63,256 nt of DNA from Noviherbaspirillum sp. Root189 (GTDB taxonomy: Bacteria > Pseudomonadota > Gammaproteobacteria > Burkholderiales > Burkholderiaceae_D): NCBI RefSeq assembly GCF_001428545.1, contig NZ_LMHZ01000025.1, positions 1 to 63,256 on the forward strand, read 5' to 3'. Made by a program: the position numbers and the translations under genes. The notes beneath the pieces are model-generated. The model was not told where the DNA came from, did no database searches, and worked only from the letters and a program-made list of their open reading frames with translations. Positions 25,983 through 35,981 of this stretch are shown here, in pieces (the stretch's first letter is position 1; every line of letters begins with the position of its first letter).

Positions 25983-27340
25983 TTAAAAAGTTTATCAAGC
26001 GCATACTCGGCGTAAAGAATAAAGCGGCCGCTAACCAGCCAGCGGTGCTCGGCCCGAATGAACACGGCATCAATCCGCAATTGCTGTCATCCAATGCGAT
26101 ACGCGTAACGCAGACGCTGCAGGAAGCGGGTTTCAAGGCCTTCGTCGTCGGCGGTGCGGTGCGCGACCTGTTGCTCGGGGTGAAGCCCAAGGATTTCGAC
26201 GTCGCCACCAATGCAACACCCGAACAGGTCAAGCGCCTGTTCCGGCGCGCCTTCATCATTGGCAAGCGCTTCCAGATCGTGCATGTGATGTTCGGCCAGG
26301 ACATCATCGAGGTCACTACCTTCCGTGGCGCCTCGGCGGAGAGCTCTCCCAAGGATGAACATGGTCGCGTGCTGCGCGACAACACCTTCGGCGAACAGCA
26401 TGAAGATGCGGTGCGCCGCGACTTCACCATCAATGCGATGTACTACGATCCGGCGAATCGGCAGGTGCTCGATTACCACAACGGCATCGCCGATATCCGC
26501 AGCAAGACGCTGCGCATCATTGGTGTGCCGGAAGCGCGCTACCGTGAAGATCCGGTGCGTCTGCTGCGCGTGGTGCGCTTTGCCGCCAAGCTTGGGTTCG
26601 AAATCGATCCCGAGACGCGTGAACCGATCAAGGTGATGGCGCCGCTGATCAACAACGTGCCGGCCGCACGCGTTTTTGATGAAATGCTCAAGTTGCTGAT
26701 GAGCGGACATGCCCTTGCCTGCCTGCAGCAATTGCGCAAGGAAGGATTGCATCACGGCTTGCTGCCGCTGCTCGACGTCGTGCTGGAACAACCGCTCGGC
26801 GAAAAGTTTGTCACACTGGCGCTGGCCGGTACCGACCAGCGCATACGCGAAGGCAAACCGGTTTCTCCGGGCTTCCTGTTTGCGTCGCTGCTGTGGCATC
26901 AGGTCCTGGAAAAATGGACCGCCTACCAGGCGGCAGGCGAATATCCGATCCCGGCCCTCCATCTTGCCGCTGACGATGTACTGAATACCCAGACCGAAAA
27001 GCTGGCCCTGCAGCGCAAGATCGCCACCGATATGCGGGACATCTGGGCCATGCAGCCGCGCTTTGAGCGCCGCGTCGGCAAGTCACCGTACAAGATGCTC
27101 GAACACATGCGTCTGCGTGCCGGTTATGACTTCCTGCTGCTGCGCTGTGCGTCGGGTGAAATCGATGCCGAGATCGGTGAATGGTGGACCGCCTTCATGG
27201 CTGCCGATGGTCCGGGGCGTGAAGAATTACTGGCGCGAAAACCGAAAACCGAAGGTGACAGTCAGGCGCCGAAAAAGCGTCGTCGTCGTGGCGGACGCAA
27301 CAAGCCGAAAGGCGCTGCGGCGGAAGGCAGCACACCATGA
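25979..27340 (+). CDS. pcnB: Poly(A) polymerase I
   Basis: A 453-residue bacterial poly(A) polymerase, which adds 3' A tails that promote RNA decay. The class II nucleotidyltransferase core is clear: AFVVGGAVRDLLLGVKPKDFDVATNATPEQVKRLF, with the two catalytic Asp in DFD, then RRDFTINAMYY and YREDPVRLLRVVRFAAKLGF. The basic C-terminal tail (KKRRRRGGRNKPKG) is typical of PcnB rather than of CCA-adding enzyme. The start at 25979 overlaps the preceding stop by four bases and gives the short basic N-terminus MIKKFIKR. It overlaps folK by four bases. Confidence 0.94.
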   Translation: MIKKFIKRILGVKNKAAANQPAVLGPNEHGINPQLLSSNAIRVTQTLQEAGFKAFVVGGAVRDLLLGVKPKDFDVATNATPEQVKRLFRRAFIIGKRFQIVHVMFGQDIIEVTTFRGASAESSPKDEHGRVLRDNTFGEQHEDAVRRDFTINAMYYDPANRQVLDYHNGIADIRSKTLRIIGVPEARYREDPVRLLRVVRFAAKLGFEIDPETREPIKVMAPLINNVPAARVFDEMLKLLMSGHALACLQQLRKEGLHHGLLPLLDVVLEQPLGEKFVTLALAGTDQRIREGKPVSPGFLFASLLWHQVLEKWTAYQAAGEYPIPALHLAADDVLNTQTEKLALQRKIATDMRDIWAMQPRFERRVGKSPYKMLEHMRLRAGYDFLLLRCASGEIDAEIGEWWTAFMAADGPGREELLARKPKTEGDSQAPKKRRRRGGRNKPKGAAAEGSTP

Positions 27341-27831
27341 GCATTGTGACTGAGGTGCGGACCGCCTGTTACATCGGCATTGGCGCGAACCTTGGCGATG
27401 CGCGGGACCAGGTGGAGCGGGCAATTGCCCGCATCGGGGAGTTACCGTCGAGTTCGCTTGTCGCGCAGTCCAGCTTGTTCCGAACCGCTCCGATCGATGC
27501 CGGCGGCGATGATTACATCAATGCGGTCGTCAAGCTTGAAACCAGCCTGACCGCATCTGCGCTACTCGATCACTTGCAGGCGATAGAACAGGATTTCGGG
27601 CGAGAACGCCCCTATGTCAATGCCCCGCGAACGATGGATCTTGACCTGCTGCTCTATGGACAGTCGATAATGAAGAGCGACAAGCTGACGGTACCGCACC
27701 CACGCATGACACAGCGCGCTTTCGTGCTGATTCCGTTGCTTCAAATCGATCCCTTTATCCAGATTCCAGGCAAAGGTGCAGCACACAGTTTTGTGCCCGC
27801 TGTCGCTGGCCAGGCTATTCAGAAAATCTGA
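27337..27831 (+). CDS. folK: HPPK, folate synthesis
   Basis: A 164-residue 2-amino-4-hydroxy-6-hydroxymethyldihydropteridine diphosphokinase, which transfers pyrophosphate from ATP to the pterin in folate synthesis. Landmarks are CYIGIGANLGDARDQVERAI, SSLFRTAPIDAGG and the signature RTMDLDLLLYG, with the metal-binding aspartates, then VPHPRMTQRAFVLIPL. It overlaps pcnB by four bases (ATGA), a gene order common in Proteobacteria. A DUF486 gene follows after 2 bases. Confidence 0.96.
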   Translation: MSIVTEVRTACYIGIGANLGDARDQVERAIARIGELPSSSLVAQSSLFRTAPIDAGGDDYINAVVKLETSLTASALLDHLQAIEQDFGRERPYVNAPRTMDLDLLLYGQSIMKSDKLTVPHPRMTQRAFVLIPLLQIDPFIQIPGKGAAHSFVPAVAGQAIQKI

Positions 27832-27833
27832 AC

Positions 27834-28181
27834 ATGCAAATTCCTGTTTCCCTGCAGACGGTCGGTCTGCTGGCCATGTCGAACGTATTCATGACCGTCG
27901 CCTGGTACGGGCACCTGAAAAACCTGGCAAGCAAACCCTGGTGGATCGCGGCGCTGATCAGCTGGTCAATTGCGCTGTTCGAGTACCTGTTGCAGGTACC
28001 GGCCAACCGCATCGGCTACACTGAATTCAGCCTGGCGCAGCTCAAGATCATGCAGGAAGCAATCACGCTCTCGATCTTCGTTCCGTTCGCCATGCTATAC
28101 ATGAACGAGCCGTTCAAACTCGATTACGTCTGGGCAGCCCTGTGCCTGGTCGGCGCGGTCTATTTCATTTTCCGTTCATGA
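27834..28181 (+). CDS. DMT-superfamily protein, DUF486
   Basis: A 115-residue inner-membrane protein of the DUF486 family, with four transmembrane helices predicted by eye (residues about 8-27, 35-52, 72-90, 97-113). The conserved stretches are FMTVAWYGHLKNL, PWWIAALISWSIALFEYLLQVPANRIGY and LDYVWAALCLVGAVYFIFR. It is a small relative of drug/metabolite exporters, and neither substrate nor function is known. It is sandwiched between folK (2 bases) and the deoxynucleoside kinase (four-base overlap), so it is co-expressed with them. Confidence 0.9.
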   Translation: MQIPVSLQTVGLLAMSNVFMTVAWYGHLKNLASKPWWIAALISWSIALFEYLLQVPANRIGYTEFSLAQLKIMQEAITLSIFVPFAMLYMNEPFKLDYVWAALCLVGAVYFIFRS

Positions 28182-28819
28182 GCCTCGATCGCTACAAATA
28201 CATTGTCGTCGAAGGTCCGATCGGGGTCGGCAAAACAAGCCTTGCGCGCAAGCTGGCGGAAGCCTTCAATGCGCATACGCTGCTCGAGCATCCGCAGGAA
28301 AATCCTTTCCTCGAAAAGTTTTATCGCGACCCGACACACTATGCGCTATCCGCACAGATGTTTTTCCTGTTCCAGCGCATGAATCAGCTGCGTGAACTGG
28401 CACAGACTGACCTGTTCAACGTACGCATGATCTCGGACTTTCTGCTCGACAAGGATCCAATTTTTGCCCGGCTCACACTCGGCGACGACGAACTCAAGCT
28501 GTACCAGCAACTGTACGACCATCTGCGACCGCAGGCACCCGTGCCGGATCTGGTTGTCTACCTGCAGGCACAGCCCGAGACCCTGGTTGAACGCGTGCGC
28601 AAGCGCGGTATTGCGATGGAAGCCGGCATCTCGGAAATATACCTGTATCGGCTCTGTGAAAGTTACAGCCGTTTCTTTTATCATTACGACGCCGCGCCGC
28701 TGCTCATCGTCAATACGGAACACCTGAATCCGATCGAGCGCGACGACGACTTCAACCTGCTCCTTCAACGCATCGATACCATGCGCGGCAAGCGGGAGTT
28801 TTTCAACCTCGGGGAATAA
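28178..28819 (+). CDS. Deoxynucleoside kinase family protein
   Basis: A 213-residue kinase of the deoxynucleoside kinase (dNK/dGK) family, which phosphorylates deoxynucleosides for salvage. Walker A is GPIGVGKT at 13-20. Further motifs are the substrate-binding [16 protein letters not shown], the catalytic region [14 protein letters not shown], and the lid [17 protein letters not shown]. The ATG at 28178 overlaps the DUF486 stop by four bases; the longer frame start is not supported. panB begins two bases after its stop. The base specificity cannot be told. Confidence 0.9.
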   Translation: MSLDRYKYIVVEGPIGVGKTSLARKLAEAFNAHTLLEHPQENPFLEKFYRDPTHYALSAQMFFLFQRMNQLRELAQTDLFNVRMISDFLLDKDPIFARLTLGDDELKLYQQLYDHLRPQAPVPDLVVYLQAQPETLVERVRKRGIAMEAGISEIYLYRLCESYSRFFYHYDAAPLLIVNTEHLNPIERDDDFNLLLQRIDTMRGKREFFNLGE

Positions 28820-28821
28820 TC

Positions 28822-29652
28822 ATGGCAGGATATCTGCAAGAAGGCGAACCGGTCGGCCGCACCAAGGCAGTGACTGTGCCGGCGCTGCTGGCAATGCGCA
28901 ACGCGGGCGAAAAGATCGCGATGCTCACCTGTTATGACGCCAGCTTTGCGTCACTGATGGACCGCTGCGGCGTGGATGTGCTGCTGGTCGGCGACTCACT
29001 CGGCAATGTGTGCCAGGGACATACCTCTACCCTGCCTGTTACCTTGGCCGACATCGCCTATCACACTGCTTCGGTGGCACGCGGCAACAAGAATGCACTG
29101 CTGATTGCGGATATGCCTTTCGGCACCTACGCAACGCCTGAATCAGCGTTTGAAAATGCGGTCAAGCTGATGCAGGCCGGCGCGCAGATGGTCAAGCTCG
29201 AAGGGGGTGCGTGGCTGGTCGAGACCGTGCGTTTCCTGACCGAGCGCGCCGTACCGGTGTGCGCGCACCTTGGGTTGACACCGCAATCGGTGCACTTGCT
29301 GGGCGGATTCAAGGTGCAGGGCAAGACCGCGGAAGGCGCTGAAAAGTTAAAGGCCGATGCCCTCGCCTTACAGGAAGCCGGCGCATCGATCCTCGTGCTC
29401 GAAGCCATCCCGAGCGCACTTGGCAAGGAAGTGACCGAGATGCTGGCAATGCCGACGATCGGTATTGGCGCGGGTGTGGATTGCTCGGGGCAGGTTCTTG
29501 TGATGCACGATATGCTGGGCGTGTTTCCAGGCCGCAAGGCGCGTTTCGTGAAGAACTTCATGGATGGGCAGACCAGCATTGATGCTGCGGTGCGTGCCTA
29601 TATCGCCGCGGTCAAGGACAAGTCGTTCCCGGCGGCCGAGCACTGTTTCTAG
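28822..29652 (+). CDS. panB: Ketopantoate hydroxymethyltransferase
   Basis: A 276-residue PanB, which transfers a one-carbon unit from methylenetetrahydrofolate to ketoisovalerate, the first committed step of pantothenate and CoA synthesis. Landmarks are [71 protein letters not shown] and [22 protein letters not shown]. It is the last gene of the overlapping run from hda, and being near folK it shares folate chemistry. panC is not adjacent. A strong palindrome follows six bases after the stop. Confidence 0.97.
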   Translation: MAGYLQEGEPVGRTKAVTVPALLAMRNAGEKIAMLTCYDASFASLMDRCGVDVLLVGDSLGNVCQGHTSTLPVTLADIAYHTASVARGNKNALLIADMPFGTYATPESAFENAVKLMQAGAQMVKLEGGAWLVETVRFLTERAVPVCAHLGLTPQSVHLLGGFKVQGKTAEGAEKLKADALALQEAGASILVLEAIPSALGKEVTEMLAMPTIGIGAGVDCSGQVLVMHDMLGVFPGRKARFVKNFMDGQTSIDAAVRAYIAAVKDKSFPAAEHCF

Positions 29653-29658
29653 TATTCC

Positions 29659-29682
29659 GCCGACGGCGCATGCGCCGTCGGC
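29659..29682. terminator. Palindromic hairpin between panB and can
   Basis: A perfect 24-bp palindrome with stem GCCGACGGCG and a short CATG-type loop lies in the 37-base gap between the convergent panB and carbonic anhydrase genes. It has no long T-run, so it may be a weak or factor-assisted terminator, or an RNA 3'-end protector, for both transcripts. Confidence 0.65.
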
Positions 29683-29689
29683 AAGCCTC

Positions 29690-30367
29690 TCAGCTCTGCT
29701 CTTCTTCGTAGCGCGCCATGGTCTCCGGCAGTTTGGCCGCGAGTTCTTCCGCGCTACTGACGCTTAGTCCCAGATTGCGCAACAGGCCGTCTTGCAGGCC
29801 ATAGATAAAGCTATGCACAGTCAATGACTGGCCGCGTTCCCAGGCATCCTGCACGATGGTCGTCTGGCAGACATTGACCACCTGTTCCAGCACGTTGAGT
29901 TCGCACAGGCGGTCTTGCCTGACCTTGGTCGGCAGGGTTTCGCCGAGATAGCGCTCATGTTTCTGGTGCACGTCCTGCACGTGCCGCAACCAGTTGTCAG
30001 CCAATCCGATACGGCGTCGCGCGAGCGCGGCATGCACACCGGAACAACCGTAATGCCCGTTGACAATCACGTGCTTCACACCAAGCACATCGATGGCAAA
30101 CTGCAGGACTGACAGGCAGTTCAGGTCGGTATGCACTACCACGTTAGCCACATTGCGATGCACGAACAGTTCACCAGGCAAGAGGCCGACGATTTCGTTG
30201 GCCGGCACACGGCTGTCGGCGCAACCAATCCACAGGTATTCGGGCGACTGCTGGGCAGCGAGCTTTTTGAAGAAATCCGGGTCCTTGGCCACGATCGCGG
30301 CCGCCCAGTTGCGATTGTTCCGAAACAGATGTTCCAGAGTCTTGTTGTCGTTCGTCGGTGTCATCAT
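29690..30367 (-). CDS. can: Beta-carbonic anhydrase
   Basis: A 225-residue beta-class carbonic anhydrase that interconverts CO2 and bicarbonate, needed for growth at ambient CO2. The zinc ligands and dyad are clear: Cys49 in WIGCADSRVP with Asp51 and Arg53, and His105 and Cys108 in NGHYGCSG. The rest matches the Can type (AIDVLGVKHVIV, ADNWLRHV, ELNVLEQVVNV, GWERGQ-like AWERGQSLTVHSFIYGL). Two ATGs in tandem (30367 and 30364) are possible starts. It is convergent with panB. Confidence 0.95.
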   Translation of the reverse strand: MMTPTNDNKTLEHLFRNNRNWAAAIVAKDPDFFKKLAAQQSPEYLWIGCADSRVPANEIVGLLPGELFVHRNVANVVVHTDLNCLSVLQFAIDVLGVKHVIVNGHYGCSGVHAALARRRIGLADNWLRHVQDVHQKHERYLGETLPTKVRQDRLCELNVLEQVVNVCQTTIVQDAWERGQSLTVHSFIYGLQDGLLRNLGLSVSSAEELAAKLPETMARYEEEQS

Positions 30368-30670
30368 GATGCTTTGCCAGATAATTCGGTTACGCGGACG
30401 TCCATGGTGATCCGGATGGGATCGTCACGATTAACGACTGGACGCAGATATGGCGCGAAGGTCGCGTGCAAAGCGAATTATACAGATGGAAAGTTGGAGG
30501 TCGGAGAAGTGGAGGCCGGAGACGGCCAGCCATGCGCCGGAACGCATGGACGCAAGATGTGGCGACGGTGCTCGTCCACAATCATGATACGAGCGGAATG
30601 CAATTCCACCCATAGCGTGTCTGTGATGGGCGTGATGGGCGCCTTAGGCTGAGTAGAAACTTGACGTACT

Positions 30671-30711
30671 CCCCCCCCATCCCAGCCTTCCCCCTACCAG
30701 GGGGAGGAGCC
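30671..30711. repeat. C-rich interspersed (REP-like) repeat
   Basis: The sequence contains CCCCCCATCCCAGCCTTCCC followed by CCTACCAGGGGGAGGAG, forming a small hairpin of TCCCCCT against AGGGGGA. It matches, in reverse orientation, the unit at 50924-50967, which carries the same CTGGGATGGGGG tail. This class of intergenic repeat is widespread in Beta- and Gammaproteobacteria. Confidence 0.7.
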
Positions 30712-30757
30712 TTTGCGCCCTCCGGCCAAGGCAGGGGGCTACAAGTGTCACTTCGCT

Positions 30758-30802
30758 CCCGGTTAGTTATTTCCCGGTTAGTTATTTCCCGGTTAGTTAT
30801 TT
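30758..30802. repeat. Tandem repeat, 3 x 15 bp
   Basis: Three identical head-to-tail copies of CCCGGTTAGTTATTT end 31 bases before the stop side of the chalcone-isomerase-like gene. No reading frame crosses them. The unit has no dyad symmetry, so it is more likely a slippage-type repeat than an operator. Confidence 0.9.
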
Positions 30803-30833
30803 ACTGAATGCGCAGAGGTTTCCAGATAGGGTG

Positions 30834-31454
30834 TCAGGTGTTGCCGCGCTGTTGCTCTTCCGGCTTTTCGCCCAGCATGGCCGGTTTGAGTTTGGTGTCG
30901 ACCGGTTTGTCACCTATCCAGATCTTGAGCAAGGCGTTGTAGAAAGTCGGGTCGGGAAGAGCGTCCGACACCTTCTTTCCATTGACGTGAATGATGGTAC
31001 CCGTGTCAGGTATCCAGTCTGTCGTAAGGATATCGCCCTTCTTCAACTCAGGAATGGATGCAAAAATTTCACCGAACTTCTGCAGCTGGTTGATGTACTT
31101 CACTTTCTCGTTACGATCGCTGTTCTGGTTAATGCCGGACATGAAGCCGCGCCCCAGTTCTTCATTACTCACATCGCGCAGCATGACGATGGTCACTCTT
31201 TTGGCGCCCGGCGCGGCAAGCACATCCGGCACAGTGTTTTTCTTTTCGGCGAGATAAAGGCCTGCTACGTACACTTTAAAAATCGCTTTGTAGCGAATGC
31301 CGGCACCATTCAGCTTCAGGTCCTGGTTGCCAAGGCGAACCGTGTCATCCAGCTTGATGCCAGCCACTTCGGCAGCCTGCGCCGAACCGGTGGTCATTGC
31401 AACAGCCATGCAGGCTGTGATAAGTGCATGCCTATAGCGAATGCCAACTTTCAT
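30834..31454 (-). CDS. Periplasmic chalcone-isomerase-like protein
   Basis: A 206-residue protein with a cleavable signal peptide (about residues 1-27, ending TGSAQA|AEV) and a chalcone-isomerase-like domain: GIKLDDTVRLGNQDLKLNGAGIRYKAIFKVYVAGLYL, then VLAAPGAKRVTIVMLRDVS, and FNALL-like FYNALLKIWIGDKPVD. Bacterial members of this fold are exported and have no proven enzymatic role; a fatty-acid- or lipid-binding role is possible by fold. GGAG sits upstream of the ATG. It lies downstream of the dnaJ terminator and is probably a separate transcription unit. Confidence 0.85.
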   Translation of the reverse strand: MKVGIRYRHALITACMAVAMTTGSAQAAEVAGIKLDDTVRLGNQDLKLNGAGIRYKAIFKVYVAGLYLAEKKNTVPDVLAAPGAKRVTIVMLRDVSNEELGRGFMSGINQNSDRNEKVKYINQLQKFGEIFASIPELKKGDILTTDWIPDTGTIIHVNGKKVSDALPDPTFYNALLKIWIGDKPVDTKLKPAMLGEKPEEQQRGNT

Positions 31455-31591
31455 ATTGTCTCCGTGAGTAGGGTCACCGCGCTGATGGTTTTGAATAGTT
31501 ATTATTTATAGAACGAACGGCCGTTTTATTATGCGGAGATTGATTAGAGGTGTAAGTCTAATGTCCATGCTTACAGGCATTGTTTCCATGA

Positions 31592-31627
31592 AAAAAGCCG
31601 CCTGATCTCTTCGATCAGGCGGCTTTT
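31592..31627 (-). terminator. Rho-independent terminator of grpE-dnaK-dnaJ
   Basis: A 15-bp-plus stem (AAAAAGCCGCCTGATC against GATCAGGCGGCTTTTT) with a five-base loop, ending in T-runs on both strands. It lies about 100 bases beyond the dnaJ stop and ends the leftward chaperone transcript. It could also act in the other direction. Confidence 0.93.
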
Positions 31628-31728
31628 TGATCTACCACAAACAGTGATGCATCCCTAAGTTGGCAAGGTATTGCGCTTCACTGCTACAGCGTTGACTGGA
31701 GCAATGGACTACAGCGAAGGACTACGCT

Positions 31729-32859
31729 TTACTCAAAGAACTCCTTGACCTTGTCTTTCCAGGACTTGCTTTGCGGGCTGTGCTTGGAACCGCCGGCATT
31801 GGTCAACTGTTCGAATTCCTGCAACAGTTCTTTCTGGCGGTCGGTCAGCTTGACAGGTGTTTCGACCACAACATGGCAGAACAGGTCGCCCGCATAACCG
31901 GAGCGCACACCCTTGATACCCTTGCTGCGCAGGCGGAAGGTCTTGCCCGACTGCGTGCCTTCCGGCAGTGTGAACGACGCCTTGCCATTCAAAGTCGGCA
32001 CTTCCACTTCGCCGCCGAGTGCAGCCTTCGCGAACGACACCGGAATTTCGCAATGCAGGTCGTCGCCATCACGCTGGAACACCGGATGCGGCTTGATGCG
32101 GATTTCCACATACAGGTCGCCCGGCGGACCACCATTCATGCCCGGTTCTCCGTTGCCCGATGAGCGGATACGCATGCCGTCGTCGATACCCGCAGGGATC
32201 TTTACTTCCAGTGTCTTGTTGCGTTTGATGCGTCCGGCGCCGCTGCAGGTGGGGCATGGCGTCGGAATGATCTTGCCGGTGCCGTGGCACTTGGGGCAAG
32301 TCTGCTGAATGCTGAAGAAGCCTTGCTGCATGCGTACCTGGCCCTGGCCACCGCAGGTGGTACAGGTGGTCGGCGAGGTACCCGGCTTGGCGCCCGAACC
32401 GTGACAGGTGTCGCACTCGTCCCAGGACGGCACGCGAATCGTCGTATCGTAGCCATGGGCCGCTTGTTCCAGTGTAATTTCGAGGTTGTAGCGCAGATCG
32501 GCACCGCGATAAACCTGCGGGCCGGCGCTGCGTCCGCCGCGGGCGCCCTGGCCGAAGATATCACCAAAGATATCGCCGAATGCATCACCGAAGCCACCAA
32601 AGCCAGGCCCGCCTGCGCCACCACCCATGTTGGGATCCACGCCGGCGTGACCATACCGGTCATACGCTTCGCGCTTGCCGCCATCGGAAAGCATCTCGTA
32701 GGCTTCTTTCGCCTCCTTGAATTTTTCTTCCGCACCCTTGCTGTCCGGATTGCGGTCCGGATGGTACTTCATCGCGAGTTTGCGGTACGCCTTCTTGATT
32801 TCTTCGTCCGAGGCGTTTTTCGCTACACCCAGTATTTCGTAATAATCACGCTTTGCCAT
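31729..32859 (-). CDS. dnaJ: Co-chaperone DnaJ
   Basis: A 376-residue type I DnaJ (Hsp40) that delivers unfolded clients to DnaK and stimulates its ATPase. The J domain (residues 1-70) has the HPD motif in MKYHPDRN. A Gly/Phe-rich linker follows. The zinc domain contains four CxxCxGxG repeats ([32 protein letters not shown]). The C-terminal substrate domain ends in a basic helix. It is downstream of dnaK across 98 bases that contain a terminator-like hairpin, and is followed by a strong terminator. Confidence 0.97.
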   Translation of the reverse strand: MAKRDYYEILGVAKNASDEEIKKAYRKLAMKYHPDRNPDSKGAEEKFKEAKEAYEMLSDGGKREAYDRYGHAGVDPNMGGGAGGPGFGGFGDAFGDIFGDIFGQGARGGRSAGPQVYRGADLRYNLEITLEQAAHGYDTTIRVPSWDECDTCHGSGAKPGTSPTTCTTCGGQGQVRMQQGFFSIQQTCPKCHGTGKIIPTPCPTCSGAGRIKRNKTLEVKIPAGIDDGMRIRSSGNGEPGMNGGPPGDLYVEIRIKPHPVFQRDGDDLHCEIPVSFAKAALGGEVEVPTLNGKASFTLPEGTQSGKTFRLRSKGIKGVRSGYAGDLFCHVVVETPVKLTDRQKELLQEFEQLTNAGGSKHSPQSKSWKDKVKEFFE

Positions 32860-32879
32860 GTTTTCGGCATCCTGAATTT

Positions 32880-32927
32880 AAGCAAAAACGCCGAGCCGAG
32901 GATCGCTGGACGATCTTCGGCTCGGCG
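32880..32927 (-). terminator. Hairpin with U-run between dnaK and dnaJ
   Basis: Read leftward, CCGAGCCGAAGATCG and CGATCCTCGGCTCGG form a 15-bp stem (one G-U pair) around a five-base loop, and the stem is followed at once by GTTTTTGC. This looks like an intrinsic terminator placed inside the chaperone operon. It should make dnaJ message less abundant than dnaK, or mark an RNA-processing site. Confidence 0.8.
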
Positions 32928-32957
32928 GGTCATCACGGCGCGAGCCGTATGACTGGA

Positions 32958-34895
<1,938 letters not shown>

Positions 34896-34935
34896 AATGT
34901 ATTCCTTTAAAAAAGCTGGATTTCTAATGTGTTGA

Positions 34936-34963
34936 ATATGTGGAATAACGTGTCTGTTTCAAG
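34936..34963 (-). promoter_or_regulatory. Sigma32 heat-shock promoter of dnaK
   Basis: Read leftward, CTTGAAA (34963-34957), a 13-base spacer and CCACATAT (34943-34936) fit the RpoH consensus CTTGAAA-N11-16-CCCCATNT with one mismatch. It is about 40 bases upstream of the dnaK start. Confidence 0.8.
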
Positions 34964-35029
34964 TCTTTTTGAGGCCCGTTTTTTCAATTTTTTGCGGGTT
35001 GCAGACACTTTTTTCCAGTTTCAGCAAAC

Positions 35030-35584
35030 TTATTGCGCTACCGTCACGAGCGCCGGGCGCAGGAGGCGGTCGGCGATCATGTAACCCTTCTGAAGCACGC
35101 TGACAATGGTGTTGGCTTCCTGCTCGGCCGGCACCATGGAAATTGCCTGATGCTTCATCGGGTCGAGCTTTTCGCCGGGCTGCGGATTGACCTCGATCAG
35201 CCGGTTACGCTCAAAGGCGGCAGTCAGCTGCTTCAGGGTCATTTCGACACCTTCCTTCAGCGACTCCACTGCCGGCGTTTCCAGCTTCAATGCCATTTCC
35301 AGGCTGTCCTTGACCGGAACCAGCGCCTCGGCAAAATTTTCAATGGCAAATTTATGTGCCTTGGCGATGTCTTCCTGTGCGCGACGACGGATATTTTCCG
35401 TATCGGCCTTGGCCCGCAAGAATGCATCCTGCAGTTCATTGGCCTTGGCTTCAGCGGCAGCCAGTTGTTCTTCAACAGAAGGCCCGGCTGGTGCTGGTTG
35501 CGGTGGCGCGCTTTCGGCAGATGCCGTTTGTTCAGGCTGAACCACTTGTTCGACCTGTTCCTGAGTTTTCTCTTGATCTTGCAT
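35030..35584 (-). CDS. grpE: Nucleotide exchange factor GrpE
   Basis: A 184-residue GrpE, which releases ADP from DnaK. The N-terminal 35 residues are acidic, Gln-rich and disordered. A long coiled-coil helix follows ([36 protein letters not shown]) and then the beta-domain with the family signature near [21 protein letters not shown] and [30 protein letters not shown] at 35584 is preferred; a GTG directly before it is an alternative start. It is the first gene of grpE-dnaK-dnaJ and is preceded by a sigma32-type promoter. Confidence 0.95.
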   Translation of the reverse strand: MQDQEKTQEQVEQVVQPEQTASAESAPPQPAPAGPSVEEQLAAAEAKANELQDAFLRAKADTENIRRRAQEDIAKAHKFAIENFAEALVPVKDSLEMALKLETPAVESLKEGVEMTLKQLTAAFERNRLIEVNPQPGEKLDPMKHQAISMVPAEQEANTIVSVLQKGYMIADRLLRPALVTVAQ

Positions 35585-35631
35585 CACAAAAAGTCTCCAA
35601 CAATCAATGACTTACCGTTAATTGCCTTACT

Positions 35632-35659
35632 ACATGAGGGTAATCCGTACTTTTTCAAG
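35632..35659 (-). promoter_or_regulatory. Sigma32 heat-shock promoter of grpE
   Basis: Read leftward, CTTGAAA (35659-35653) and CCTCATGT (35639-35632), 13 bases apart, fit the RpoH consensus with one mismatch in the -10. It lies about 48 bases upstream of the grpE start. No CIRCE inverted repeat (TTAGCACTC-N9-GAGTGCTAA) is seen in this region. Confidence 0.82.
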
Positions 35660-35821
35660 GGGATTTTTGAAACTTCTGAAGGAGTAGTAAGAGTGGATTA
35701 GCTACTGCGGATAAAGCTTGTTACACACTTTACCGAGCGGACGGCTTCCATTCGGTGTCATAAGTATTACCATGAGATATAAACATTGCAACGCACCATG
35801 CGCCGCAAGGATCATCGAGCC

Positions 35822-35917
35822 ATGATAAAACTTCACCTGATATCGGCAGCGATCGTCGCCTATTCGTTAATGGCGACTGCATGGATCTGCCAGGCAGAAC
35901 TCTTGCCGCTACTATAG
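35822..35917 (+). CDS. Possible 31-residue secreted or membrane peptide
   Basis: In the 397-base gap between hemH and grpE, a rightward frame encodes 31 residues with a Lys near the start, a hydrophobic stretch (LISAAIVAYSLMATAWI) and a possible signal-peptidase-like end. An AAGGAT sequence lies about 12 bases upstream, longer than ideal. Small exported peptides look like this, but so can chance frames. I know no relative. The remainder of the gap (35918-35981 and 35660-35821) holds nothing else that I can name. Confidence 0.2.
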   Translation: MIKLHLISAAIVAYSLMATAWICQAELLPLL

Positions 35918-35981
35918 AAGCTGCGACAACCGTAACGACGGCCGGGATCGCATTTCGAGGTGTTCAGCCGAAGCCAATGCC

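Larger units (their letters stand above)
30368..30833. other. 466-bp repeat-bearing intergenic region
   Basis: No gene is supported between the carbonic anhydrase and the chalcone-isomerase-like gene. The region contains a C-rich repeat at 30671-30711, related to the inverted pair near 51 kb, and three perfect tandem copies of a 15-mer at 30758-30802. The left part (30368-30600) should hold the promoter of the leftward can gene but shows nothing distinctive. Confidence 0.6.

Noticed and set aside
34896-35029. CIRCE operator before dnaK
   Set aside because: I looked for TTAGCACTC-N9-GAGTGCTAA or near matches on both strands and found none; the sigma32 elements explain the region.
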